Assembly (NCBI GenBank): GCA_902554655.1
Contig: CACDPE010000002.1
Coordinates: 62,001-126,000 of the forward strand
Reading direction: 5' to 3'
DNA from: an uncultured Bacteroidota bacterium
GTDB lineage: Bacteria > Bacteroidota > Bacteroidia > Flavobacteriales > Flavobacteriaceae
DNA length: 64,000 nt
Positions within the stretch are counted from its first letter, which is position 1; the number at the start of each line of letters is the position of its first letter. Positions 1 to 9,548 of the stretch are shown piece by piece. The position numbers and the translations under genes were made by a program. The notes below the pieces were generated by a model. That model saw only the letters and a list, made by a program, of their open reading frames with translations, ran no database searches and was not told the DNA's origin.

Positions 1-788
1 TAATCATTTACGACGATCTTTCTAAACAAGCAGTTGCTTACCGTGAAGTTTCATTATTATTAAGAAGACCACCTGGAAGAGAAGCTTATCCTGGAGATGT
101 TTTTTATCTTCATTCTAGACTTCTTGAAAGGTCAGCAAAGGTTATTAATGATGACGACATAGCAAAAAATATGAATGATCTTCCAGAGCCATTGAAGCCT
201 GTTGTAAAAGGGGGAGGTTCTTTAACAGCGCTACCAATTATTGAAACTCAAGCTGGAGATGTTTCTGCATATATCCCAACTAATGTAATTTCAATTACTG
301 ATGGACAAATATTTTTAGAATCTGACTTGTTCAATTCTGGTGTTCGTCCAGCAATTAACGTAGGAATTTCAGTTTCTAGAGTTGGAGGATCAGCTCAGAT
401 TAAGTCAATGAAAAAAGTAGCAGGAACGTTAAAACTTGATCAAGCTCAGTTTAGGGAATTACAAGCATTTGCCAAGTTTGGATCAGACCTAGATCCAGTG
501 ACTTTGGGTGTTATTGAAAAAGGTATGCGTAACGTTGAAATATTAAAGCAAGCTCAAAATGACCCTTTTACTGTTGAAGATCAGGTTGCAATTATTTATT
601 TAGGATCAAAAAACTTATTAAAATCTGTTCCAGTTGATAAAGTTAAAGAGTTTGAAAAGAAGTTTTTAGAGCTAATGAATTTAAAACACAGAAAAACTCT
701 TGATTTAATAAAAGAAGGAAAATTAACAGATGATGTAATTGCTACTTTAGAAAAAGTTGGTGCTGAAATAAGCTCATCATACGAATAA
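1..788 (+). CDS. atpA: ATP synthase F1 subunit alpha, 3' part
   Basis: This is the C-terminal half (261 residues) of the alpha subunit of the F1 ATPase, the non-catalytic nucleotide-binding subunit on the cytoplasmic face of the membrane. The frame is open from the left edge (frame beginning at base 3), so the start lies outside the window. The sequence matches the family closely: [20 protein letters not shown] at the edge, then [20 protein letters not shown], then [20 protein letters not shown], followed by the helical C-terminal domain. An ATG at 171 is internal and is not the real start. The gene stops 3 bases before atpG, as expected in an atp operon. Identification is secure. Confidence 0.97.
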   Translation, partial: IIYDDLSKQAVAYREVSLLLRRPPGREAYPGDVFYLHSRLLERSAKVINDDDIAKNMNDLPEPLKPVVKGGGSLTALPIIETQAGDVSAYIPTNVISITDGQIFLESDLFNSGVRPAINVGISVSRVGGSAQIKSMKKVAGTLKLDQAQFRELQAFAKFGSDLDPVTLGVIEKGMRNVEILKQAQNDPFTVEDQVAIIYLGSKNLLKSVPVDKVKEFEKKFLELMNLKHRKTLDLIKEGKLTDDVIATLEKVGAEISSSYE

Positions 789-791
789 TTC

Positions 792-1652
792 ATGGCTAAT
801 CTTAAAGAAATAAGAAATAGAATCTCGTCCGTAACTTCTACCATGAAGATTACAAGTGCAATGAAAATGGTTTCCGCAGCTAAGCTTAAAAAAGCTCAAG
901 ATGCTATTACAGCTATGAGACCTTATTCAGAGAAATTAACTGAGTTAATGTCAAATTTTTCTCAAATTATTTCTTCTTCAAGTATTTCTTACTTATCTGA
1001 TAATAGACCAGTGAAAAACATCCTTGTAGTAGTTATTTCATCTAATAAAGGTCTCTGTGGAGCATTTAACTCCAATGTTGTTAAACAATCACTTTTATTA
1101 AAAAATTCTGAAAAGTTTTCCAATGCTAATTTTAGTTATTTAGTTATCGGTAAAAAAGCAAATGATATTCTTTCTAAGACTGAAAATGTAATTGGGAATT
1201 ATAGTTCTATATATGATAATTTAACCTATGAAGAGTCTTCTATAATAACAGAAAAAATTATAGATGAATTTAGCACTGGTAAGTTTGATCATGTTGAGAT
1301 TATTTTCAACAGTTTTAAAAATGCTGCTAATCAAATAATTAAAAATGAACAGTTCCTTCCAATAGTTAGCCCAGATGAGTCTGAGCCACTGTCAGATTAT
1401 ATATTTGAACCTTCAATGGAACAAATTGTTTCAGAGCTTGTTCCAAAATCTTTGAAGATTCAACTATTTAAATCAATAAGAGACTCATTTGCAGGAGAAC
1501 ATGGAGCTCGAATGACAGCCATGCATAAGGCAACTGATAATGCTACAGAATTAAAAGATGATTTGGTTTTAACTTATAATAAAGCTAGACAAGCTGCAAT
1601 TACCAATGAAATTTTAGAAATTGTTTCAGGTGCAGAAGCTTTAAAAGGATAA
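792..1652 (+). CDS. atpG: ATP synthase F1 subunit gamma
   Basis: Central stalk subunit of F1 that couples rotation of the c-ring to ATP synthesis. It has 286 residues, the usual length. The N-terminal helix (ANLKEIRNRISSVTSTMKIT, residues 2-21) and the C-terminal helix (residues about 240-286, with RMTAMHKATDNA) are the parts that form the coiled-coil rotor axle, and both are well conserved. The middle is a Rossmann-like domain with SSNKGLCGAFNSN near residue 77. It lies 3 bases after atpA, so translation is probably coupled. The dut gene follows after 9 bases on the same strand. Confidence 0.97.
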   Translation: MANLKEIRNRISSVTSTMKITSAMKMVSAAKLKKAQDAITAMRPYSEKLTELMSNFSQIISSSSISYLSDNRPVKNILVVVISSNKGLCGAFNSNVVKQSLLLKNSEKFSNANFSYLVIGKKANDILSKTENVIGNYSSIYDNLTYEESSIITEKIIDEFSTGKFDHVEIIFNSFKNAANQIIKNEQFLPIVSPDESEPLSDYIFEPSMEQIVSELVPKSLKIQLFKSIRDSFAGEHGARMTAMHKATDNATELKDDLVLTYNKARQAAITNEILEIVSGAEALKG

Positions 1653-1661
1653 TTTAACTTC

Positions 1662-2096
1662 ATGAAAGTTAAAATTATTAATAAATCTAATAATCCAATT
1701 CCTAAATACGAGACTTCTCTTTCAGCTGGAATGGATTTACGTGCTTATTTAAAAGGCTCAATAACTTTACATCCTGGAGAAAGAAAGTTAATAAAAACTG
1801 GGTTATACATCGAATTGCCCGAAGGTTGTGAAGCACAAGTAAGGCCTAGAAGTGGTTTAGCCTTTAAAAATGGAATTACTGTTTTAAATTCACCTGGTAC
1901 TATTGATGCTGATTATAGAGGAGAGTTAGGGGTCATTTTAATTAACCATTCTAACGAAAATTTTATTGTCAAAAGTGGAGACAGAATAGCTCAGTTAGTA
2001 ATATCAAAATTTGAAAGAGTAGAATGGGAATCCACAGAAAAAATAAACTCAACACTGAGAGGGTCCTCTGGGTTTGGCAGTACTGGAAGTAATTAA
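1662..2096 (+). CDS. dut: deoxyuridine 5'-triphosphate nucleotidohydrolase (dUTPase)
   Basis: Trimeric dUTPase that hydrolyses dUTP to dUMP and pyrophosphate, keeping uracil out of DNA and supplying dUMP for dTMP synthesis. It has 144 residues, typical of the trimeric family. All five family motifs are visible: AGMDLRA (residue about 23), RPRSGLA (about 62), the uracil-binding hairpin with GTIDADYRGE (about 81), GDRIAQLV (about 106) and the C-terminal RGSSGFGSTG that closes over the active site. It follows atpG by 9 bases and is probably co-transcribed with it. Other Flavobacteriaceae, as I recall them, also keep dut near atpG. Confidence 0.97.
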   Translation: MKVKIINKSNNPIPKYETSLSAGMDLRAYLKGSITLHPGERKLIKTGLYIELPEGCEAQVRPRSGLAFKNGITVLNSPGTIDADYRGELGVILINHSNENFIVKSGDRIAQLVISKFERVEWESTEKINSTLRGSSGFGSTGSN

Positions 2097-2108
2097 TATC
2101 TTCACGGG

Positions 2109-2864
2109 ATGCGTTTTTTGTATCTACTTATATTGATTTCATTAATAGGTTGTGGTACTACAAAAGAAAAAGCAGTAATTAATAATTCTGTTTTTAAAAA
2201 AAATTTAAGTGTCAAAAAATCAGTTTTTTCTCCCTTCGTTTTTGATAAAATACTTATTTCAAGTAAAGTTAATTTTCAATATAATCAGCAGTTTTTAACA
2301 TTTGATTTAACATCACGAATTGATTCAGGCTCAAAAATTTTATTTTCTGGTAACCTTTTCTTGCCAATTTTTAAAATATTAATAGATAATGATAGAGCAT
2401 ATGGATACGACAGAATAACAAAAAGTTTTTTTGAAAGCTCAGTTGATGATATAAATAAAAAATATAAAATTGTTTTTGGATTAAATGAATTGCAAAATAT
2501 TTTGATTGGAAATCCAATTTTTCCATTTGAAGAAATAAATAAATCAAACAAATTAGCTGTAAATGAGGGACTCTTAATTAACTATAAATATAAAAATTTG
2601 CAATATAAGTTTTTGTTTGATGATAAATTACTAAAGTTAAAAAATCAGTCAATAATTCATTATGAATCAGGAACATCAATACAATTTTTTTATTCTGGCT
2701 CTCTCAACAAAAAGCTCAAAGATATTCCATCTTTAGTTTCGGTTAAAATCAATTATGAAAACGATTTTATTTATTTAAAAATAATTAATAGGTCAATAGT
2801 TTTAGAAAGAGATTTTCCATTCTCATATAAAGTACCAAAAGGTTTTAAAAAAATTAATTTATGA
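2109..2864 (+). CDS. DUF4292 family lipoprotein
   Basis: A 251-residue protein with a lipoprotein signal peptide: hydrophobic residues 3-14 and the lipobox LIGC with Cys15, so probably anchored in a membrane facing the periplasm. The length, the strand-rich sequence and the position between dut and an EnvC-like gene match the DUF4292 family of Bacteroidota, whose function is not known. The fold is likely related to LolA/LolB-like lipid carriers, but that is inference. Its stop codon overlaps the start of the next gene in an ATGA junction, indicating coupled translation with the peptidoglycan-related gene that follows. Confidence 0.75.
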   Translation: MRFLYLLILISLIGCGTTKEKAVINNSVFKKNLSVKKSVFSPFVFDKILISSKVNFQYNQQFLTFDLTSRIDSGSKILFSGNLFLPIFKILIDNDRAYGYDRITKSFFESSVDDINKKYKIVFGLNELQNILIGNPIFPFEEINKSNKLAVNEGLLINYKYKNLQYKFLFDDKLLKLKNQSIIHYESGTSIQFFYSGSLNKKLKDIPSLVSVKINYENDFIYLKIINRSIVLERDFPFSYKVPKGFKKINL

Positions 2865-4054
2865 AAATAAGATCATATATTATCATCATTTTAATGCCTT
2901 TTGTTAGTATTGCTCAAACTCAAAAAATAGAAGATTTAGAAAATGAAAGAAAAGTTTTAAAAAATGAAATATTAGAAATTAATTCATTATTAATTAATAA
3001 TTCTAAAAAAAAGAAAAACGCTTTTAATGATCTAGAAAGTTTAACCTACAAAATAAATAAGACAGAGACTCTAATTAAATTAACAAATGATCAAATTAAT
3101 CTTTTAAATTTTGAGGTAGAAAAAAATGAGGATAAAATAGATAAATTAAATGTAGAAATTATAGCTGCTAGAAAAGATTATTCAGACATGATATTCAACT
3201 CTTACAAAAGTAGACTTAAGGAAAATAGATTGATGTTTCTATTATCTGCAGAAAATTTTTTGCAAGCATTTAAAAGATCACAATATTTTGAACAGTTTTC
3301 TCAGAACAGAAAAGAAATGGCATTATCTATACAAACAAAAGTGGGAACGGTAAAAAAAATTATTGATACTTTAAAAACTAAAATTTCCGTGAAGGACTCT
3401 TTAATTAATTTTAATTTGAGTGAAAAAAAAATATTATCTAATGAAAAAAAAGAACAGAATAATTTAATTAGGTCTTTGAGAAAAAAAGAGAGCGCATACA
3501 AAAAACAAATTAATGATAAACAAAGACAAGCATCGCTTTTAGATAAAGAAATTGATCGCTTAATAAAGGAAGCGATAAAAGAATCAAATATAAATTCTTC
3601 TTTATCAACATTTTCATTAACTCCAGAAGCTAAAGCTTTAGCAGAAAGTTTTTATAAAAATAAAGGCAAGCTTCCTTGGCCAGTTGAGAGAGGAGTAATT
3701 ATTCAAAAATTTGGTTTACAATCACACCCTGTTGTTAAAACAACTAAAATAAAAAGTAATGGAATTGTTATTGCTACAACTAAAAATGCAAACATAAGAT
3801 CAGTGTTTAATGGAAAAGTGCTTTCAATTCTAAAATTTAAAGGTAGCAATTTGACTGTTTTGATTCAGCACGGAAATTACATTAGTGTATATAAAAATTT
3901 ATCAAAAGTATATGTTAATAAAGGACAAAATGTTGAATCATATGATATAATTGGTGAAGTGTTTAGTAGTAATTCTGAATCAAAAACAACCCTGCAGTTT
4001 AGTATTTTTAATAACACAACTGCACTAGACCCTTATTTATGGATAGCAAAGTAA
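2861..4054 (+). CDS. EnvC-like coiled-coil protein with a degenerate LytM (M23) domain
   Basis: A secreted 397-residue protein: signal peptide (residues 1-19, cleavage after SIAQ), a long charged coiled coil (about 22-245) and a C-terminal LytM/M23 domain (about 268-395). This architecture is that of EnvC, which does not cut peptidoglycan but activates amidases at the septum. The metal-binding residues of active M23 enzymes are missing. The HxxxD motif is replaced around KIKSNGIVIA, and the final HxH region reads TLQFSIF. I therefore read it as an activator or scaffold rather than an enzyme. It overlaps the DUF4292 gene by 4 bases and uvrA by 16 bases. Confidence 0.85.
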   Translation: MKIRSYIIIILMPFVSIAQTQKIEDLENERKVLKNEILEINSLLINNSKKKKNAFNDLESLTYKINKTETLIKLTNDQINLLNFEVEKNEDKIDKLNVEIIAARKDYSDMIFNSYKSRLKENRLMFLLSAENFLQAFKRSQYFEQFSQNRKEMALSIQTKVGTVKKIIDTLKTKISVKDSLINFNLSEKKILSNEKKEQNNLIRSLRKKESAYKKQINDKQRQASLLDKEIDRLIKEAIKESNINSSLSTFSLTPEAKALAESFYKNKGKLPWPVERGVIIQKFGLQSHPVVKTTKIKSNGIVIATTKNANIRSVFNGKVLSILKFKGSNLTVLIQHGNYISVYKNLSKVYVNKGQNVESYDIIGEVFSSNSESKTTLQFSIFNNTTALDPYLWIAK

Positions 4055-6828
4055 TTGATAAAAATAAAGTTCGTAAATCCATTGATATTAAAGGTGCAGA
4101 GATGCACAATTTGAAGTCAATTGATCTAAAAATTCCAAAAAAACAATTAGTAGTTATTACTGGGTTGTCAGGGTCAGGAAAATCTAGTTTGGCTTTTGAT
4201 ACAATTTATGCTGAAGGTCAAAGAAGATTTATTGAAAGTCTTTCATCTTATGCCAGACAGTTTTTAGGAAAACTAAATAAACCAAAAGTTAAAACAATAG
4301 ATGGGTTATCACCGGCTATAGCGATAGAACAAAGAGTAAATAACTCTAATCCAAGATCAACTGTAGGAACTTCTTCTGAGATATATGAATATATTAAATT
4401 ATTATATGCTAGAATAGGTAAAACAATATCTCCAGAAACTGGAAATGAAATTAGAAAAGATAATGTTAATAGCGTTTTAGATTTTATTAGATCATTTAAT
4501 GAGGGAGATAAGTTTATAATTATGAGTAATCTTAATCCACCTCAAGATTTTAATGTTGCAGATTTCTTGGCTATATATTCGAGTCAAGGTTTTGCAAGAA
4601 TTGAAATAAACAATAAGATTTTATTAATTGAAGACTTTCAAGAGAGTAAATTCGACAATATTTATTTGGTTATTGATAGATCTATTTTCAGTAAAAATGA
4701 AGATTATCTAAACAGAACAATTGATTCAATTGAAAATGCATTTAATATTGGTAATGGTTCTTTATTAATCAAGAAACTGGATGATAATTCATATCATCAT
4801 TTCACCAAAAAATTTCAAGAAAATGGTACTAATTATATTGAGCCAAATGAACATTTATTTAGCTTTAATAATCCGTTTGGGGCTTGCTCAACCTGTGGTG
4901 GTTATGGCGATATAATTGGAATTGATCCAGATCTTGTGATACCTAACACATCATTATCGGTTTATGATGAATGTGTAGCTCCGTGGAGAGGTCAAAAACT
5001 TAAAAAATATAAACAACTTTTACTAAAAAATGCTCACTTATTTGATTTTCCAATACACAGGCCATATTTTGAATTATCTAAAGATCATAAAGAATTAATT
5101 TGGAATGGAAATGAGCACTTTAAGGGTATTCACTTTTTCTTTAAAAAATTAGAAGAAAAAATGTATAAAATTCAAAACAGAGTAATGTTATCTAGGTACA
5201 GAGGTAGAACACTATGTTCGGATTGTAAAGGGAAAAGATTAAGAAAAGAAGCCAGTTATGTAAAGATTAATGGATTATCAATTACTGATCTTGTTGATAT
5301 GCCTATATCTAAACTTTTAGATTTTTTCAATCAAATAAAATTGACTGGTGAGTCAGTTAAAAAAAGTGAGAGACTATTAAAAGAAATTATAAGTAGATTA
5401 GAATTCGCTAAAAATGTTGGTTTAGGATATTTGACCTTAAATAGAAAATCTAACTCACTCTCCGGAGGGGAAACTCAAAGAATTAATTTAGCCACATCTC
5501 TTGGAAGCGCTCTAGTTGGATCTATTTATGTTCTTGATGAACCTAGTGTTGGTCTTCACCCTGAGGATACTTTAAAATTAATTGAAATCCTGATAAATTT
5601 AAAAAAAATAGGAAATTCAGTATTAGTTGTTGAGCATGATGAAGATATAATTAGAGCTGCGGATCATATATTAGATCTTGGGCCAGGCGCAGGTTCTGAA
5701 GGAGGAAATATTGTTGCACAAGGTAATTTAAAAAACCTACTTAGATCTAATTCCCTTACTGCAAAATATTTGAATAAATCATTAAGTATTGAAGTTCCAA
5801 AGTCTCGTCGAAAAATAAAAAATAAGCTATCACTTTTTGGATGCAGGGAAAATAATTTAAAAAATATTAATGTTGATTTCCCCTTAAATATGATGGTCTG
5901 TGTTACAGGTTTGTCTGGAAGTGGTAAAACAACACTTGTTAAAAATATTTTATTTCCAGGATTATTAAAGAAAAAAGGGATTTTTAAAGAAAAACCTGGT
6001 CAGCATAGTGATATTAAAGGTGATTTTGATGAAATTAATTCAATTGAATATATCGATCAAAATCCAATTGGTCAATCATCAAGATCTAATCCTGCAACTT
6101 ATATAAAAGTATATGATGATATAAGGTCATTATTTGCAAACCAAAAGATATCTAAGCACTATGGCTATAAGCCTAAACACTTTTCATTTAATGTTGATGG
6201 AGGAAGATGTGATGAATGTAAAGGAGAAGGGTCTATAAAAATAGAGATGCAATTTATGTCTGATATTATTCTTCAATGTGAAACATGTAAAGGAAAGAGA
6301 TTTAAAAAAGAAGTTTTGAAAGTTAAATTTGAAAAAATGAATATTGACGATGTTTTAAACTTAACGATTAAAGATGCGTATAATTTCTTTCAAGAAAATA
6401 AACAGAACAAAATAACAAATAAACTCAAAGCTTTACTTGATGTAGGTATGGGATACGTTAAACTTGGACAATCCTCATCTACTCTCTCAGGGGGTGAAGC
6501 CCAAAGAATAAAGTTAGCTTCTTTTTTATTAAAAGGTAGTTGTAAGGAAAAAACACTCTTTATTTTTGATGAACCAACTACTGGCCTTCACTTCCACGAT
6601 ATTAAGAAGCTTATAAAATCATTTAATTTATTGATAGAGTTTGGACATTCAATAATTATTGTTGAACATAACTTAGATTTGATAAAATCATCAGACTACA
6701 TTATTGATCTTGGTCCGCATGGTGGAGATAAAGGTGGAGAATTAGTATTTAAGGGCACTCCTGAACAGTTAATTAAAGACGGGAAGTCTTTATTGGTAAA
6801 TCACCTAAAGCCTAAGCTTTCCGTATAA
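4039..6828 (+). CDS. uvrA: UvrABC system protein A
   Basis: Damage-recognition ATPase of nucleotide excision repair, acting with UvrB and then UvrC. It has 929 residues and two ABC ATPase modules: Walker A GLSGSGKSS (residue 42) and signature LSGGETQR (about 474), then Walker A GLSGSGKTT (about 624) and signature LSGGEAQR (about 814). The C-terminal zinc module is complete (CDEC and CETC). In the first zinc module only one CxxC (CSTC) is seen; the first Cys pair found in E. coli is absent, which I recall as common in Bacteroidota. The start lies inside the upstream gene; the next Met (residue 22) would cut into the conserved N-terminus. The 3' end overlaps the flippase gene on the other strand by 24 bases. 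Confidence 0.96.
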   Translation: MDSKVIDKNKVRKSIDIKGAEMHNLKSIDLKIPKKQLVVITGLSGSGKSSLAFDTIYAEGQRRFIESLSSYARQFLGKLNKPKVKTIDGLSPAIAIEQRVNNSNPRSTVGTSSEIYEYIKLLYARIGKTISPETGNEIRKDNVNSVLDFIRSFNEGDKFIIMSNLNPPQDFNVADFLAIYSSQGFARIEINNKILLIEDFQESKFDNIYLVIDRSIFSKNEDYLNRTIDSIENAFNIGNGSLLIKKLDDNSYHHFTKKFQENGTNYIEPNEHLFSFNNPFGACSTCGGYGDIIGIDPDLVIPNTSLSVYDECVAPWRGQKLKKYKQLLLKNAHLFDFPIHRPYFELSKDHKELIWNGNEHFKGIHFFFKKLEEKMYKIQNRVMLSRYRGRTLCSDCKGKRLRKEASYVKINGLSITDLVDMPISKLLDFFNQIKLTGESVKKSERLLKEIISRLEFAKNVGLGYLTLNRKSNSLSGGETQRINLATSLGSALVGSIYVLDEPSVGLHPEDTLKLIEILINLKKIGNSVLVVEHDEDIIRAADHILDLGPGAGSEGGNIVAQGNLKNLLRSNSLTAKYLNKSLSIEVPKSRRKIKNKLSLFGCRENNLKNINVDFPLNMMVCVTGLSGSGKTTLVKNILFPGLLKKKGIFKEKPGQHSDIKGDFDEINSIEYIDQNPIGQSSRSNPATYIKVYDDIRSLFANQKISKHYGYKPKHFSFNVDGGRCDECKGEGSIKIEMQFMSDIILQCETCKGKRFKKEVLKVKFEKMNIDDVLNLTIKDAYNFFQENKQNKITNKLKALLDVGMGYVKLGQSSSTLSGGEAQRIKLASFLLKGSCKEKTLFIFDEPTTGLHFHDIKKLIKSFNLLIEFGHSIIIVEHNLDLIKSSDYIIDLGPHGGDKGGELVFKGTPEQLIKDGKSLLVNHLKPKLSV

Positions 6829-8274
6829 AATATTTTTAATCAATTTATTAATTGGTTTTGAAACATTCATGAAATAAATTATTGTAGTATAAATTATTGA
6901 AATTAAAACCGAATCAATAATTATAGACATTATACTGTTGTCAGTTATTTTGAAATTTTGAAAAGTAAAAAACATTACAATAATTATCGAAATTACTTTT
7001 AAACTATTTATAGAGTAAGGACTAATTTTTAATTTATATTTTATAAAAATAATTTTTAAACCTGTAAAAAAGAGTACAACTATAAGTGTTGAAAGGGCAG
7101 CGCCATTAATACCATATATATCAATCAAAATATCATTTAAAAAATAAACTGAAAAAGCCATAAGAATAGAAAAAGGCAGTGTGATTTTGTAGAATTTTGA
7201 AGTTGCTAAAATTGCAGGGCCACAGCCAAAAGACATTAAAATTAATTTACTTATAGAGATCATTAGAACAACCCAAATACCATTTGAATAATCCTTCTCA
7301 ATCATTAAATCGTAAAAAGGTGAAATACTGGAATTAATTAATAAAAAAATTAACCCCGCAACAATTAGTAAATTAATTGAACTAGATGAGTATAATTTTC
7401 TTAATTCATTAAAATTATTTTCATTAAGAGCTTTAGCTACTAAAGGGTTAATTATTTGAAACATAGCACGCCCAGGAATTTCAACAACAGTTGCTATGAA
7501 TACAGCTACCGCATAAAATGCAGTTTGACCTATTGCTTGTTTTTGAGGAATCATAAATTTATCAATATCAATTAAAATGCTTGCAGCAGATCCAGCTAAA
7601 AGAATGTACAATGAATATATTAAAATACTTTTAGTGTTTTTAGGAATAGAAAAAGTGAATTTTGGTAAATACAAACTGAAAGAGTAAAAAATCATGATTA
7701 TAAGTCTTAAATAATAAAGACCAGTTAGCCACCATATAAAATTTTCTTTTGTTATTTGATTTAGATAAACTAGAGTGAGTAAAGTTAAAACTGCTAATCT
7801 TGGAAATATTTCTTTTAAAAAATTTCCAAAAACTGATTTTAGTTGAACCCTAGCCCATGAATAAAATACTTCAAAATACGACGTAGCAAAGGCAACAAGA
7901 AAGATTACCCAAACATAACTTTCAATTATAGGATTTTCAATTGACAAGAACGACGCAATTATATCATGAAACTCAACAACCAAAAACGTAATTGGAATTA
8001 TAGTAATTAGTGGCAGAAAAATGATAGAAGACATAAAGATGTCTTTTTCATTTTTAGTATTAAAAGAACTAAAATATTTTATAATGGTGTGTTGACTTCC
8101 AAAAGAAATCAAAGGTTGAAGAAGGTTTGAGGTAGCTAATAAAAAAACAACTAAGCCATAATATTGTTCCTTTAAAAAAACAGGATAAAAATATAGCGTA
8201 TTAACCCCTCCAATAAGCAATGCAAAAGCTATAATTATAATATTCTTATATGACTGATTAAAAACAATACCCAT
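6805..8274 (-). CDS. oligosaccharide flippase (Wzx-like, MATE/MVF superfamily)
   Basis: A 489-residue integral membrane protein with about 12-14 hydrophobic segments along its whole length and no large soluble domain. It resembles polysaccharide biosynthesis/export proteins that flip lipid-linked oligosaccharides across the inner membrane. It is the last gene of the six-gene glycan operon. Its ATG shares one base with the stop of the preceding glycosyltransferase gene (TAATG). The substrate cannot be read from the sequence. Its 3' end runs 24 bases into uvrA on the other strand. Confidence 0.82.
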   Translation of the reverse strand: MGIVFNQSYKNIIIIAFALLIGGVNTLYFYPVFLKEQYYGLVVFLLATSNLLQPLISFGSQHTIIKYFSSFNTKNEKDIFMSSIIFLPLITIIPITFLVVEFHDIIASFLSIENPIIESYVWVIFLVAFATSYFEVFYSWARVQLKSVFGNFLKEIFPRLAVLTLLTLVYLNQITKENFIWWLTGLYYLRLIIMIFYSFSLYLPKFTFSIPKNTKSILIYSLYILLAGSAASILIDIDKFMIPQKQAIGQTAFYAVAVFIATVVEIPGRAMFQIINPLVAKALNENNFNELRKLYSSSSINLLIVAGLIFLLINSSISPFYDLMIEKDYSNGIWVVLMISISKLILMSFGCGPAILATSKFYKITLPFSILMAFSVYFLNDILIDIYGINGAALSTLIVVLFFTGLKIIFIKYKLKISPYSINSLKVISIIIVMFFTFQNFKITDNSIMSIIIDSVLISIIYTTIIYFMNVSKPINKLIKNILYGKLRL

Positions 8275-9548
8275 TATAATTTTGATATAATTTCATCAAT
8301 TTTAATTGTAATATTTGAAGACAAAAATTTATTATTTGTTTTTTGACTATTCACCTTTCCATCTTTATAATCACTAAAGCATTTATAAATATAATTTTTT
8401 AAATCTTGATAGTTGTCATAGCTAAATGACATTCCAGACTTAGTTTCTACTATAATTTTTTCAAGATCACTTCCTTTATTGGAAATTCCTAGAATTTTTT
8501 TTCCAGATGATAAGTAATGAAAGAACTTTCCAGGAACAATATCATCACATCCTTTAACATTTACTGAACAAACAATCAAAACTTCAGAAATACAAATTTC
8601 TTTATTCAAATCTTTTTGGGACATGTAAGAAATAATCTTTCGATTTTCAAGATTTCTAAATTTTTTTGTTTGTAATATTTCAAAATCAATATTACCTATC
8701 AAAACTATTTCAACTAATTCCTTAAATGAATTATCTGTATCGACTAAGTTTTTTAAAACTGTCCATAGCATTTTTGGGTTTTGAATAGCCTTTAAAGATC
8801 CTGCATATAGAATTCGGAATTTATTGTGTGGTTTAGGAGAAATTAATTTATTAAAACCGCTATGTATACAGTAACTGTTTTTATTTATATTTTTAAATTG
8901 AGCTTTTAGAGATTCTGATGTTGTTAGTACAGCATTACTAGATTTAACAATTTCTATTTCTTTTTTTTTATGTTTTTTTTGTGTTGATTTGAACTTGTTT
9001 AATAATTTGTTTTGAAAAAAATTAGACCATGGATCTCTAAAATCCGAAATCCATTTTATTCCATCATTCTTTTTTAATCTCTCGCCAACGTAGTGTAACG
9101 AGTGCGGTGGCCCAGAAGTTATTAAACAATCTAATTGGTTCTTTTTATTATAGTTTGAAATATATTTTATTGATGGTGATATCAAATATTTTCTTGTATC
9201 GGGAAAGAAAAAAAGTTCTCTAATTAGCAGTATAAAATTTGAAATAATGTAATTTAAACTTATATCAGCCTTACTTGATGTTAGCCCATAACTTTCACTT
9301 GGCTTAGAGCTTCTTAAATTTAGAAAATTTGGCAACTCAAATCCTGAAATAAAATTCACTTTTAATTTAGAATCAACGTTTTTTAATAATTCATTATCCA
9401 CAATTGGATACTTAGGATTTTTAAAAGTAAAAATGTGAATATCGTGACCTAACTTTGCAAGCTCATTTGAAAATCTGAGCCATCTTTGAACTCCAGACCC
9501 TCCAGCTGGTGGCCAATAGTAAGTTAATATTCCAATTTTTTTACTCAT
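8274..9548 (-). CDS. glycosyltransferase, GT4-like (GT-B fold)
   Basis: A 424-residue soluble glycosyltransferase. The N-terminus (KIGILTYYWPPAGGSGVQRW, residues 4-23) has the glycine-rich loop typical of GT-B enzymes that use nucleotide-sugars. The second Rossmann domain begins near residue 245 (FRILYAGSLKAIQNPKMLW), and the donor-binding end includes DIVPGKFFHYLSSGKKILG (about 337). Its 5' end overlaps the upstream glycosyltransferase by 8 bases and its 3' end overlaps the flippase by 1 base, so all three are translated from one message. Sugar and acceptor are unknown. A role in a surface polysaccharide or glycoprotein glycan is inferred from context. Confidence 0.85.
   Translation of the reverse strand: MSKKIGILTYYWPPAGGSGVQRWLRFSNELAKLGHDIHIFTFKNPKYPIVDNELLKNVDSKLKVNFISGFELPNFLNLRSSKPSESYGLTSSKADISLNYIISNFILLIRELFFFPDTRKYLISPSIKYISNYNKKNQLDCLITSGPPHSLHYVGERLKKNDGIKWISDFRDPWSNFFQNKLLNKFKSTQKKHKKKEIEIVKSSNAVLTTSESLKAQFKNINKNSYCIHSGFNKLISPKPHNKFRILYAGSLKAIQNPKMLWTVLKNLVDTDNSFKELVEIVLIGNIDFEILQTKKFRNLENRKIISYMSQKDLNKEICISEVLIVCSVNVKGCDDIVPGKFFHYLSSGKKILGISNKGSDLEKIIVETKSGMSFSYDNYQDLKNYIYKCFSDYKDGKVNSQKTNNKFLSSNITIKIDEIISKL

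Noticed and set aside
171-173. Start codon of atpA at 171
   Set aside because: The frame is open to the left edge and encodes conserved alpha-subunit sequence upstream of this Met.
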